Origin: an uncultured Saprospiraceae bacterium
GTDB taxonomy: Bacteria; Bacteroidota; Bacteroidia; Chitinophagales; Saprospiraceae
Assembly (NCBI GenBank): GCA_937894165.1
Contig: CALCSX010000253.1
Span: 1-6,530, forward strand
Reading direction: 5' to 3'
DNA: 6,530 bases
Part shown: piece by piece, positions 1 through 6,530 of the stretch
Numbering within the stretch: the stretch's first letter is position 1
Layout: each line of letters begins with the position of its first letter
Translations under genes and position numbers: made by a program
The notes under the pieces: generated by a model
The model's input: the letters and a program-made list of their open reading frames with translations, nothing else
Databases searched by the model: none
What the model was told of the DNA's origin: nothing

Positions 1-1609
1 GAATATTACTTACTACTTTATCGTATGCACTCATGTTGGTTGCCAAAACTATAACGGGCATTTTCTCATCAATCAATGCTATTGGACCGTGTTTCATTTC
101 AGCAGCCGGATAGCCTTCTGCGTGAATGTAAGAAATTTCTTTTAGTTTTAAAGCTCCTTCCAGAGCTACAGGGAAGTTAATACCTCTCCCCAGATAGATT
201 GCGTTCTGAGCATCTTTAATACAACCTGCAATATATTTGATTTGTTCATCTTTTTCAAGGACCTGTTGAACTTTATTGGGAATATTTTCCAGTTCTTCAA
301 TCAATTTCTTGTAATAAGAATCGCTAATTGTATTGCGGTGTCTCGCCAGGTTGATTGCCATCAAAGTTAATAATGTGACTTGTCCGGTAAAGGCTTTAGT
401 CGAAGCAACCCCAATTTCCGGGCCTGCGTGAATATACGAGCCACAATCTGTCAATCTTGCTATCGAAGAACCGATCACATTTACAATACCATATATTAAG
501 GCATGTTTTTCTTTGGCTAGCTCTATAGCTGCCAAAGTATCAGCAGTTTCGCCGGATTGTGAAATGGCAATTACGGTATCTTTAAAAGACAGGATAGGAT
601 TTCTGTATCTGAATTCGGATGCATATTCTACTTCAACAGGAAGTCTTGCCAAATCTTCAAATAGATATTCTGCTATAAGCGCTGAGTGCCAGGAAGTACC
701 ACATGCCACCATGATATGTCTGTCAGACTGCGCTATACGATCAATATTTGATTGCATTCCACCCAAGCTCACCCATCCTTCCTGACTATTTATCCTCCCT
801 CTCATGGCATCTGCTATCGTCTCCGGTTGCTGATGTATTTCTTTCAACATGAAGTAATCGTAGCCACCTTTCTCTATCGCTTCTATTTCCAGATCAATCT
901 CATGAATGACAGGCGATTGGATTTCATTATTGATAGTGAAAATCTTTAAATCGCCGTTGTGTATTACTGCAACTTCTTCATCTAAAAGATAGATTACTTT
1001 TTTGGTATATTCCACTATCGGTGTAGCGTCAGAAGCTATAAAATACTCATCACCATTAAGTCCAATAACTAATGGACTTGATTTTCTGGCAGCTACAAGT
1101 TTATTAGGTTCATCCTGATTAAAAACTACTATTGCATAAGCTCCGATAACTCTGGAAAGAGCTACTCTTACGGCTTCTTCCAATGCCAACTTATCTTTAT
1201 TTTGAATCTCCTCTATTAAGTGAACTAAGACCTCTGTATCAGTTTCACTTACAAAAGTGTGACCTAATTTTATTAGCGCTTCTTTTAAAGTAGCATAGTT
1301 TTCAATAATTCCATTGTGTATTAATGCCAATCTTCCATCACCAGAGAGATGCGGGTGGGCATTTGTATCGTTAGGTTTTCCGTGCGTCGCCCAACGGGTG
1401 TGTCCTATTCCTACTGTTCCCTGAATATCTTTACCTTCAGCAAAGTCCTTTAATTGCTGAACTTTGCCTTTGATTTTGTATGATTTTATTCGAGAATTTA
1501 AGATTGCTACCCCGGCGCTGTCATACCCTCTATACTCAAGTCTCTCAAGACCTTTAATCAAAATAGGATAGGCCTCCTGTTGACCAATATATGCTACGAT
1601 TCCGCACAT
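1..1609 (-). CDS. glmS: Glutamine--fructose-6-phosphate aminotransferase (isomerizing), C-terminus cut by window edge
   Basis: GlmS converts fructose-6-phosphate and glutamine to glucosamine-6-phosphate and glutamate in the cytoplasm, the first step towards UDP-GlcNAc for peptidoglycan and LPS. The window holds 536 codons in one open frame. About 75 residues of the second SIS domain are missing, judged against the usual length of roughly 610. The start is fixed by MCGIV: Cys2 becomes the N-terminal nucleophile after Met removal. The glutaminase domain (about 2-230) shows TRWATHG (71-77), HNG (98-100) and SETDTE (121-126). The linker is followed by SIS1 with CGTSWHSA (303-310), SQSGETADT (350-358) and STKAFTGQ (403-410). 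SIS2 shows KLKE (488-491), HAEGY and KHGP (506-509). All recognisable catalytic residues are present, so it should be active. It starts 22 bp after the DUF4270 stop with no Shine-Dalgarno, probably as the last gene of a three-gene unit. No glmS ribozyme is evident upstream. Confidence 0.98.
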   Translation of the reverse strand, partial: MCGIVAYIGQQEAYPILIKGLERLEYRGYDSAGVAILNSRIKSYKIKGKVQQLKDFAEGKDIQGTVGIGHTRWATHGKPNDTNAHPHLSGDGRLALIHNGIIENYATLKEALIKLGHTFVSETDTEVLVHLIEEIQNKDKLALEEAVRVALSRVIGAYAIVVFNQDEPNKLVAARKSSPLVIGLNGDEYFIASDATPIVEYTKKVIYLLDEEVAVIHNGDLKIFTINNEIQSPVIHEIDLEIEAIEKGGYDYFMLKEIHQQPETIADAMRGRINSQEGWVSLGGMQSNIDRIAQSDRHIMVACGTSWHSALIAEYLFEDLARLPVEVEYASEFRYRNPILSFKDTVIAISQSGETADTLAAIELAKEKHALIYGIVNVIGSSIARLTDCGSYIHAGPEIGVASTKAFTGQVTLLTLMAINLARHRNTISDSYYKKLIEELENIPNKVQQVLEKDEQIKYIAGCIKDAQNAIYLGRGINFPVALEGALKLKEISYIHAEGYPAAEMKHGPIALIDEKMPVIVLATNMSAYDKVVSNI

Positions 1610-1631
1610 AGTTTTATTTTTTTATGAGAAA

Positions 1632-2966
1632 TTATTTTATATATGCAACCTTTAAAACGGGTCTTTTTAATGTATTTCCATTACCGAAAAAAGCAAGATT
1701 GCCAAATTGCTCAGCACTTACAGTTACATTAAAAATAATTTTATTGCCAAACTCACCATTCATTATATTTTGAAGGTGGTTGGAAATATTAAATCTATAA
1801 GCCTTATATTCTTCTCCATCTCGGATAATATTTATTTCATTACCTCCGAAGGCTGAAAAATTTGATGTTTGGATAGCAAATGCTACCTCCGGAAGAAGTG
1901 CTAATCCCCCGCTATCTGTATAACGAGAAGCTAGAATTCTGCCGGCTTGGGGGAACAAGCCATAATCAATTTCGTCAAATTTCTCGACGATGAACTCTAA
2001 TATAGCAAAGTTAATTGTTTTATCCTTTAATTCTTCGATATTTGGTATTTCTACTTCAATATTATACCCTTGTCCGCCCTGAAGAAACATATATTCATCT
2101 AGTTCAGGATTATCAACATACTGCTGCGCTAAGCTGCCCTCCGACTGCCTTTCATAATGAGAAAATGCAGCATTTCCGGACAGATAATTTAAATTAAAGA
2201 CGCCCTCATCTCCATCTTCATCGGTATAATATATTTGAATACTTGTCTGTGAGCTGGGGAGGATGAAACTTAATATTGCATCTGTTTCGATTTCACTTTT
2301 GACATGAAAGCCCGGAATTATTTCATTGAATAGATTATTATCGATTAGACTGGAAGGAGGAATTGATTTAAATACATCAATGAATTTCTGATTAAGGTCA
2401 ATTATTACTCTAGGGCTCAAGGTAGTAGTATCATCTCCATCGATTCTTAAAAAATCAGTATTGGGTTGAGGAAGGAATATCTCACTTACCCCAATCGGTT
2501 CAGGATCAAATGGTAAAGTATGTCCTGTCGTATATGTACTATCATTATTGATTGTTTCTTCCAATAAGTAAACACCTAGTTGTTGATGTGCCATAGTGTC
2601 ACCATGATGATTATTATCCGGATCGTAATCCAATATCAACTTTACTGAATCTATTTGAATCTGAGAAAAATCAATTTGAGCCGCAGGGTATAATTTAAAG
2701 TATCCTGACGCTTCAATTTTACCGTAAATATCATTTTCAAAGCCTCCCACAAAAAATCTATTTGCCGCCCTTAAGTTTCCTGCTACATAGAAATTAAGCG
2801 GTTTTTCGACTATTGTTTTAGCCTCGATGTCGAAATATTCATCAAATTCTACCGATACTACGTCTGATGTTAACAGTTCTTTGCCGAAATCCTGTGGCCG
2901 GGTACATGCTGTGATAGCTATTGCGATAGTAAGCATTCCTGCAATTACCTTGAAATTCAAATTCAT
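1632..2966 (-). CDS. DUF4270 family lipoprotein
   Basis: Exported lipoprotein of 444 residues with unknown molecular function. The N-terminus has a short basic start, a hydrophobic stretch (about 7-20) and a lipobox ITAC with Cys21 as the predicted lipidated residue; TRPQDFGKELL follows. The rest reads as a beta-rich domain with features I associate with DUF4270: FVGGFENDIYGK (72-83), IDSVKLILDYD (105-115), HGDT (121-124), LGVYLLEE (130-137), IQIYYT (243-248), FLQGGQG (294-300), a late INFAILEFIVE strand (318-328) and a C-terminal RPVLKVAYIK ending. Length matches the family. The DUF4270 assignment rests on recalled family features and on the flanking genes (half-length GT5-like protein upstream, glmS downstream). 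No obvious charged lipoprotein-export signal (such as K-D/E-D/E) follows the Cys, so surface versus periplasmic location is undecided. It starts at the first Met of the signal peptide, with an A-rich leader and no Shine-Dalgarno. Confidence 0.87.
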   Translation of the reverse strand: MNLNFKVIAGMLTIAIAITACTRPQDFGKELLTSDVVSVEFDEYFDIEAKTIVEKPLNFYVAGNLRAANRFFVGGFENDIYGKIEASGYFKLYPAAQIDFSQIQIDSVKLILDYDPDNNHHGDTMAHQQLGVYLLEETINNDSTYTTGHTLPFDPEPIGVSEIFLPQPNTDFLRIDGDDTTTLSPRVIIDLNQKFIDVFKSIPPSSLIDNNLFNEIIPGFHVKSEIETDAILSFILPSSQTSIQIYYTDEDGDEGVFNLNYLSGNAAFSHYERQSEGSLAQQYVDNPELDEYMFLQGGQGYNIEVEIPNIEELKDKTINFAILEFIVEKFDEIDYGLFPQAGRILASRYTDSGGLALLPEVAFAIQTSNFSAFGGNEINIIRDGEEYKAYRFNISNHLQNIMNGEFGNKIIFNVTVSAEQFGNLAFFGNGNTLKRPVLKVAYIK

Positions 2967-2999
2967 CTATTTTTTATAATTTAATTATTTCTCAAACGA

Positions 3000-3039
3000 A
3001 AAATAAATTATTAATATGTTTCAATTAATAATTTATTTT
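3000..3039. repeat. Perfect 16-bp inverted repeat between the GT5-like gene and the DUF4270 gene
   Basis: The left arm (3000-3015) and right arm (3024-3039) are exact reverse complements, separated by an 8-base loop (3016-3023). All 32 paired bases are A or T. In minus-strand mRNA the hairpin lies about 20 nt after the stop of the GT5-like gene and about 33 nt before the DUF4270 start, and its distal arm ends in a U-rich run. It could be a partial terminator or attenuator, an mRNA 3'-end stabiliser or processing site, or a palindromic protein-binding site. With no GC pairs it is a weak classical intrinsic terminator, so complete termination here is doubtful. Confidence 0.7.
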
Positions 3040-3059
3040 GGAAAAACTTACGCATTAGG

Positions 3060-3890
3060 TTATTTCGCTTTCTCTAGTGCCTCAGCCTGTAAATCATTAT
3101 ACAAACTTAAGCATGGTGCGAAAGGATTGCTTTCATCAAATGGAACAAATAATTTCCCACTCGCAACTAACATCTCTTTAACGGATTCATCAAGATTTTC
3201 GCTGCCTTCAACCAATCCGTCAGAATAATGAATTGCGCCTTTGTCGAGACTAATTCCGCTGCCATTTTTATAATGCAAAAGGTTTTCAGGCTTAAGATTA
3301 TTGATAGAAGCCTTCGTGAAAAAAGAATCATCAAATGATTTATCTGAATTCTGATTGTATATAGAATAAACCACTTTTGTATTGTTAAATAGTGGCTCTT
3401 TCTGGTAAGCATTTTTAATATAAAAAGGGACTAAACTTGTCATCCAGCCGTGGCAATGGATGATATCAGGTGGCCATCCGAATTTTTTAATTGTTTCCAG
3501 AACACCTTTGCAGAAAAATACCATTCTATCGACATTATCTTCGTAGGCTTCACCATCTTTATCTTCAAAAACAAATTTTCTTTTGAAAAACTCTTCATTA
3601 TCCAAGAAGTAAACTTGCAATTTTGCTCCCGGCAAAGAAGCCACTTTGATAATTAAAGGATAGTCATCGTTATCTACAATGATATTCATTCCCGATAATC
3701 GCACAACCTCATGCAATCTATGTCTTCTTTCATTGATTGTGCCAAATCTAGGCATCAGAATCCTGATTTCAATTCCTTTCTTATTGAGATGATCCGGAAG
3801 TTTTCTTACTAAATCCGAAATCTCTGAAATGGCAGTATAAGGTTGCATCTCCTGTGTAACAATCAAGATCTTACAGCTGTTCTCACTCAT
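3060..3890 (-). CDS. Half-length glycogen/starch synthase-like protein (GT5 N-terminal domain only)
   Basis: A 276-residue cytoplasmic protein matching only the N-terminal Rossmann domain of GT5 glycogen synthase (GlgA), which is normally about 480 residues. The opening KILIVTQEMQP (7-17) aligns with the GlgA start, but the ADP-glucose-binding KTGG motif is replaced by AISE (20-23). Later landmarks are ILMPRFGTINERRH (44-57), VYFLDNEEFFKRK (93-105), IIHCHGW (143-149, where GlgA has HAHDW, so Asp is Gly148), and SIYNQ (176-180, with Tyr178 in place of the GlgA His). The GlgA C-terminal domain is absent and the frame ends cleanly, so this is an intact short family rather than a broken gene; I recall similar 270-residue proteins beside DUF4270 genes in other Bacteroidota. 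Automatic annotation as glycogen synthase is therefore probably wrong about activity. It is likely the first gene of the unit with the DUF4270 lipoprotein and glmS. Its actual function is unknown. Confidence 0.88.
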   Translation of the reverse strand: MSENSCKILIVTQEMQPYTAISEISDLVRKLPDHLNKKGIEIRILMPRFGTINERRHRLHEVVRLSGMNIIVDNDDYPLIIKVASLPGAKLQVYFLDNEEFFKRKFVFEDKDGEAYEDNVDRMVFFCKGVLETIKKFGWPPDIIHCHGWMTSLVPFYIKNAYQKEPLFNNTKVVYSIYNQNSDKSFDDSFFTKASINNLKPENLLHYKNGSGISLDKGAIHYSDGLVEGSENLDESVKEMLVASGKLFVPFDESNPFAPCLSLYNDLQAEALEKAK

Positions 3891-3960
3891 ATTTCCAAAC
3901 TTTACACTTATTTTATACGATTTGTTGAGAAAGTCGTTCCCTCTTATCGTAATTAAAACG

Positions 3961-3993
3961 CAAAGATACTAAAAAATTATGAATAAAAATCAA
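3961..3993 (-). promoter_or_regulatory. Bacteroidota-type promoter for the GT5-like/DUF4270/glmS unit
   Basis: On the minus strand TATCTTTG (3961-3968) fits the Bacteroidota -7 consensus TAnnTTTG exactly. A TTG (3991-3993) lies 22 bp upstream and could serve as the -33 element, slightly farther than the usual spacing. The sequence between is a T/A-rich tract. Transcription would start near 3954-3956, giving a leader of about 65 nt before the ATG at 3890. The 169-bp gap (3891-4059) contains nothing else I can support, and no clear terminator hairpin for the DUF819 gene upstream. Confidence 0.65.
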
Positions 3994-4059
3994 TACAATC
4001 TTAAGACTAAATTTTCCATGCTAAAAACAAACAACATAAGAGGCTGATATTGAGTGCTT

Positions 4060-5331
4060 TTAGAACATATTCGTTGCGACATAGGACATCATATAGGCAC
4101 AGATTATAGCTCCATAAGTTCCCAAGGCATAGCCCAAAACTGCCATCAAGACGCCAACAGGAGCCAGCGATGGACTGAAAGCTGATGCTACAATGGGTGC
4201 AGATGCAGCTCCCCCTACATTGGCCTGACTTCCTACAGCAATAAAGAAGAAGGGCGCTTTAATGATTTTAGCAACTATTACCAAAATGATCACATGAATT
4301 AGCATCCATATTAAACCGATGGCAAAAAGTCCCAGGTTGTCAAAAACCTCCCTTAGATTCATCTGCATGCCGATGGTGGCGACCAAAATGTATATAAAAA
4401 CACTTCCAATTTTGGAGGCTCCCGCTCCTTCTAGTTTTCTGGCTCCCGTGAATGATAGCAACAATCCAACTGTTGTGGCTACCACGACTATCCAAAAGAA
4501 GCCGCTGATGATAGCATTTAAATTAATCCTTTCGATAGTTTCCCGGTATTGGTCAAGAAAGGGCACCATTATATCAGCTATCAAGTGGGCAAGTCCCACC
4601 GCACCGAATGCAACTGCCAGTATTTTAAAATAGTCCGTTGTACTAGGTATTCTAGCTATTGAGGCTGCATAATTTTCAACTTTTTTCTTGAGATCTTCGA
4701 TAGCACTTGTATCTGCCTTCAGCCACTTGTCAATTTTCTTGGTCACATTGGCACCGTATAATAAAAATCCCATCCAAATATTAGCCACAACTACATCCAC
4801 CACCAACATTGAAGCAAAAATATTTTCATCCACTTCGAATATCTCCTTCATGGCAGTCTGATTGGCACCTCCACCAATCCATGAACCACAGATGGTAGAT
4901 AGGCCACGCCATAATTCATCAGGAGTAGCATTAATAATTCCCGGCGCTAAATAACCTATACTTAGCAGTGCTATTGGCCCTCCAATAATGATTCCCAAGG
5001 TCGCTGCAAAAAACATGATTAAAGCTTTCGAACCTAAACTGAAAAGTCCTTTGAAATCTATACCAAGACAAAGTAGAACCAATGAAGCCGGCAATAAAAA
5101 ATCTCGAGCCACCGGATATAAACTTGAAGCTGAAGGATCAATAAGATTCAATGGCCAATTTAATAGTGCCGGAACAAAATAACACAGTAATAGAGGTGGG
5201 AAATAGGTGTAAAATTTTTTGAAAAACGGACGTTCTGATGCTGAAGTTATAAATATGACTACTAAAACTAATAGCAAAAGTCCTAAAACTACTGCATCAT
5301 TTTGAAATAAGGCCGTGTTTTCATCTTCCAT
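4060..5331 (-). CDS. DUF819 family (YjcL-like) multi-pass inner-membrane protein
   Basis: A 423-residue polytopic inner-membrane protein resembling the DUF819 family (Bacillus YjcL type), whose substrate is unknown. About ten to twelve hydrophobic segments are visible, for example at 13-30, 75-92, 103-127, 171-192, 233-255, 272-294, 333-357 and 388-418. Two Gly/Ala/Asn-rich motifs at equivalent places in the two halves stand out: GSWIGGGANQTA (149-160) and GSQANVGGAASA (367-378). A hydrophilic, Lys/Glu-rich, possibly helical loop (about 197-232) separates the halves. This resembles secondary transporters with inverted structural repeats, so a transport role is plausible but inferred. The length is complete. 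The start ATG follows AGGGAA by 3 nt, closer than ideal for a Shine-Dalgarno but the only candidate near the first hydrophobic segment. It is separated by 169 bp and a promoter from the downstream GT5-like gene, so it is probably transcribed on its own. Confidence 0.9.
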   Translation of the reverse strand: MEDENTALFQNDAVVLGLLLLVLVVIFITSASERPFFKKFYTYFPPLLLCYFVPALLNWPLNLIDPSASSLYPVARDFLLPASLVLLCLGIDFKGLFSLGSKALIMFFAATLGIIIGGPIALLSIGYLAPGIINATPDELWRGLSTICGSWIGGGANQTAMKEIFEVDENIFASMLVVDVVVANIWMGFLLYGANVTKKIDKWLKADTSAIEDLKKKVENYAASIARIPSTTDYFKILAVAFGAVGLAHLIADIMVPFLDQYRETIERINLNAIISGFFWIVVVATTVGLLLSFTGARKLEGAGASKIGSVFIYILVATIGMQMNLREVFDNLGLFAIGLIWMLIHVIILVIVAKIIKAPFFFIAVGSQANVGGAASAPIVASAFSPSLAPVGVLMAVLGYALGTYGAIICAYMMSYVATNMF

Positions 5332-5626
5332 ATATTCCCTGATTTTTCTTGCGATATATTACTTGGATGACAAACATAGTCAAAGTGATTGAGAAAAGGA
5401 AAATTATTTAAATAGTTTCTTTGACTTTTAACCTCTTAAATCTGTCAAGAATTACTTGTTTTAATACGCTATTTTATTTTAATATATGTCTAATAAACCC
5501 ACTATTTATATTAGATAATTAAAATAAGAGAAATTTAATTTTAAAATGCCTGTAAAATTCTTGCATTTTTCAAAATTTATATTTATTTTAGTGCTTATTT
5601 ATCATACTTAACAAAACTACCCCTAC
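5332..5626. other. Divergent AT-rich intergenic region
   Basis: This 295-bp stretch separates the leftward DUF819 gene from the rightward anchor-J gene and must carry both promoters. Apart from the DUF819 -7 candidate, the plus strand has only a 7-of-8 match TATATTTA (5578-5585) about 40 bp before the ATG at 5627. A TTG at 5561-5563 is too close (14 bp) to be a convincing partner. A short inverted repeat (5543-5549 with 5563-5569, 7 bp arms, 13-base loop) could be chance at this base composition. No open frame with recognisable protein content and no RNA gene is visible. Confidence 0.6.
5371..5378 (-). promoter_or_regulatory. Candidate -7 element for the DUF819 gene
   Basis: The minus-strand sequence TATGTTTG fits TAnnTTTG exactly and lies 39 bp before the DUF819 start, a sensible leader length. 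No TTG or TTTG is found at the expected -33 position (about 5398-5402, where the strand reads TTTTCC), so the promoter is either weak or activator-dependent, or the match is fortuitous. Confidence 0.4.
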
Positions 5627-6530
5627 ATGAAAAAGTACATTTACCTATTGGCATTCGCTTGTTTACTAAATTCCCAACTTACTGCACAGGTTTATTATCA
5701 TCAAGATTTCGAAGACGGCATGGGTGATATGATCGTAAGAGAACTTACCGGGCAGACCTTATTACCTCAATATGAAGATCTCCAAGAAGGGTGGGGAATT
5801 AGAGTTCAATCTCAATGTAATATTGTTCCCTCCTCCAATAAAGCGATGTCTTCAGCTAATTTCGATCCAATAGGTGATCCGACAGATGCCTGGATGATTA
5901 TGCCTGCAATTGAAGTAGATCAAGAGGGATTAGTTTTGAGCTGGGGTTCTGTATCAGTATTTCCCGGATTAGTAAATTATCAGGTTTGGATTTCTGATTC
6001 AGGGACAGATACGGAGGATTTTACTGATCTAATTTTCGAATCTGTAAATGAAGGTGCACCTACTGATAATCGATGTCGTGAAAGAAGTGTGGAATTGGAT
6101 GATTATGTAGGTTCAACAATTCATATCGCATTTAGACATAGAGGATATAGAACCAACCTTGCTATAGATGATATAATTGTTGAAAAACTTGACCTTAACA
6201 AGGTGGAAATGTTGGGTATATCAACTATCAGATATCATGAGCAGGGCACCTCAGTACCTATTAAAGGTAATATAAAAAATGTAGGAAGTAATGCTATCAC
6301 CTCGATAGAGATGAGATGGAGTCATGGAGACTCTATAATAACCGAAATCTTTGATGGATTGAATATTGCGCACTTAGATACTTTTTATTATGAATTTAGT
6401 CAAGGTTTTCCTGTAAATTTATTGACAGAAGAAGAAATTAAAGTTGAAGTTATAGCAGTTAATGGTGAACCTTCCGAAGAATTTCAGAATCTTTATATTC
6501 ATGGGCTTACGGAGATTCCGGTTCAAAATA
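5627..6530 (+). CDS. Secreted choice-of-anchor J / cleaved-adhesin domain protein, C-terminus cut by window edge
   Basis: The first 301 residues of an exported protein; the frame is still open at the window end. A signal peptide MKKYIYLLAFACLLNSQLTA precedes Gln21, and the TA|Q junction is typical of Bacteroidota signal peptidase I sites. Residues 22-187 look like the jelly-roll cleaved-adhesin/choice-of-anchor J domain: DFEDGMGD (27-34), DAWMIMPAIEV (87-97), a strand YQVWISDSG (118-126), LDDYVGSTIHIAFRHRG (157-173) and the closing LAIDDIIVE (178-186). Residues about 192-290 resemble an Ig-like/CARDB fold with PIKGNIKNVG (211-220). This arrangement fits multidomain secreted proteins exported by the type IX system, possibly Omp28-like, with any C-terminal sorting domain lying outside the window. 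Cys12 lies inside the hydrophobic stretch but the preceding AFA is a poor lipobox. The first ATG is chosen because it starts the signal peptide; no Shine-Dalgarno is present. Substrate or partner is unknown. Confidence 0.85.
   Translation, partial: MKKYIYLLAFACLLNSQLTAQVYYHQDFEDGMGDMIVRELTGQTLLPQYEDLQEGWGIRVQSQCNIVPSSNKAMSSANFDPIGDPTDAWMIMPAIEVDQEGLVLSWGSVSVFPGLVNYQVWISDSGTDTEDFTDLIFESVNEGAPTDNRCRERSVELDDYVGSTIHIAFRHRGYRTNLAIDDIIVEKLDLNKVEMLGISTIRYHEQGTSVPIKGNIKNVGSNAITSIEMRWSHGDSIITEIFDGLNIAHLDTFYYEFSQGFPVNLLTEEEIKVEVIAVNGEPSEEFQNLYIHGLTEIPVQN

Noticed and set aside
513..949. Two overlapping plus-strand open frames inside the glmS region
   Set aside because: They lie antisense to well-conserved glmS codons, their translations resemble no protein family, and they have no promoter or ribosome-binding signal.
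1610..1631. Possible glmS ribozyme or riboswitch upstream of glmS
   Set aside because: The spacer is only 22 bp of A/T-rich sequence, far too short for the ribozyme, which is known mainly from Gram-positive bacteria.
2015..2197. Plus-strand 60-codon open frame opposite the DUF4270 gene
   Set aside because: It is antisense to an intact gene and shows no recognisable protein character.
3016..3228. Plus-strand 70-codon open frame starting inside the palindrome
   Set aside because: Most of it is the reverse strand of the GT5-like gene's 3' end; the ATG sits in the hairpin loop by chance.
3167..3412. Second minus-strand frame within the GT5-like gene, which could hint at a frameshifted C-terminal domain
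   Set aside because: The main frame keeps family-like sequence to its stop, and the alternative frame shows no GT-B C-terminal motifs, so there is no sign of a frameshift.
4319..5182. Plus-strand frames at 4319-4633 and 4988-5182
   Set aside because: They are antisense to the DUF819 membrane gene, Lys/Pro/Ser-rich as expected for reversed hydrophobic codons, and have no independent support.
5543..5569. Short inverted repeat (7-bp arms) in the divergent intergenic region
   Set aside because: Seven-base arms with a 13-base loop are expected by chance in such AT-rich DNA, and there is no following T-run or nearby gene end to make it a terminator.
5627..5662. Lipoprotein signal for the plus-strand anchor-J protein, with Cys12 as the lipidated residue
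   Set aside because: The residues before Cys12 (AFA) do not fit the lipobox and the hydrophobic core before it is too short; cleavage at TA|Q21 by signal peptidase I fits better.

Overview
The window looks like chromosomal DNA of a free-living member of the Bacteroidota, probably a marine or aquatic Cytophagales/Flavobacteriia-type organism. Four things point this way: the low GC content; the Bacteroidota-type promoter (TAnnTTTG around -7) before the leftward operon; the general lack of Shine-Dalgarno sequences; and the gene families themselves (DUF4270 lipoprotein, the short half-length 'glycogen/starch synthase' protein, and a secreted choice-of-anchor J protein whose signal peptide ends in TAQ). 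The genus cannot be fixed from the sequence alone.

Layout. Bases 1-3890 hold three genes on the minus strand, read right to left: a 276-residue GT5-like protein (3060-3890), a DUF4270 lipoprotein (1632-2966), and glmS (from 1609, running off the left edge). They probably form one transcription unit driven from a promoter at about 3961-3993. The 93-bp gap between the first two genes contains a perfect 16-bp inverted repeat (3000-3039). The gap before glmS is only 22 bp. Bases 4060-5331 hold a minus-strand DUF819 membrane protein, apparently transcribed separately. Bases 5332-5626 are an AT-rich divergent intergenic region. From 5627 to the right edge a plus-strand gene encodes a secreted protein with a cleaved-adhesin/choice-of-anchor J domain, truncated by the window end.

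How the genes work together. GlmS makes glucosamine-6-phosphate, the entry point to peptidoglycan and LPS amino sugars. It is arranged with an uncharacterised envelope lipoprotein and with a glycogen-synthase-like protein that lacks both the KxGG substrate motif and the entire C-terminal half of the enzyme. From memory, the same trio recurs across Bacteroidota. This suggests an undescribed envelope-related function for the lipoprotein and the half-synthase, rather than glycogen storage; that is inference. The DUF819 and anchor-J genes have no evident functional link to the trio. There are no mobile elements, CRISPR arrays, tRNAs or rRNAs that I can see.
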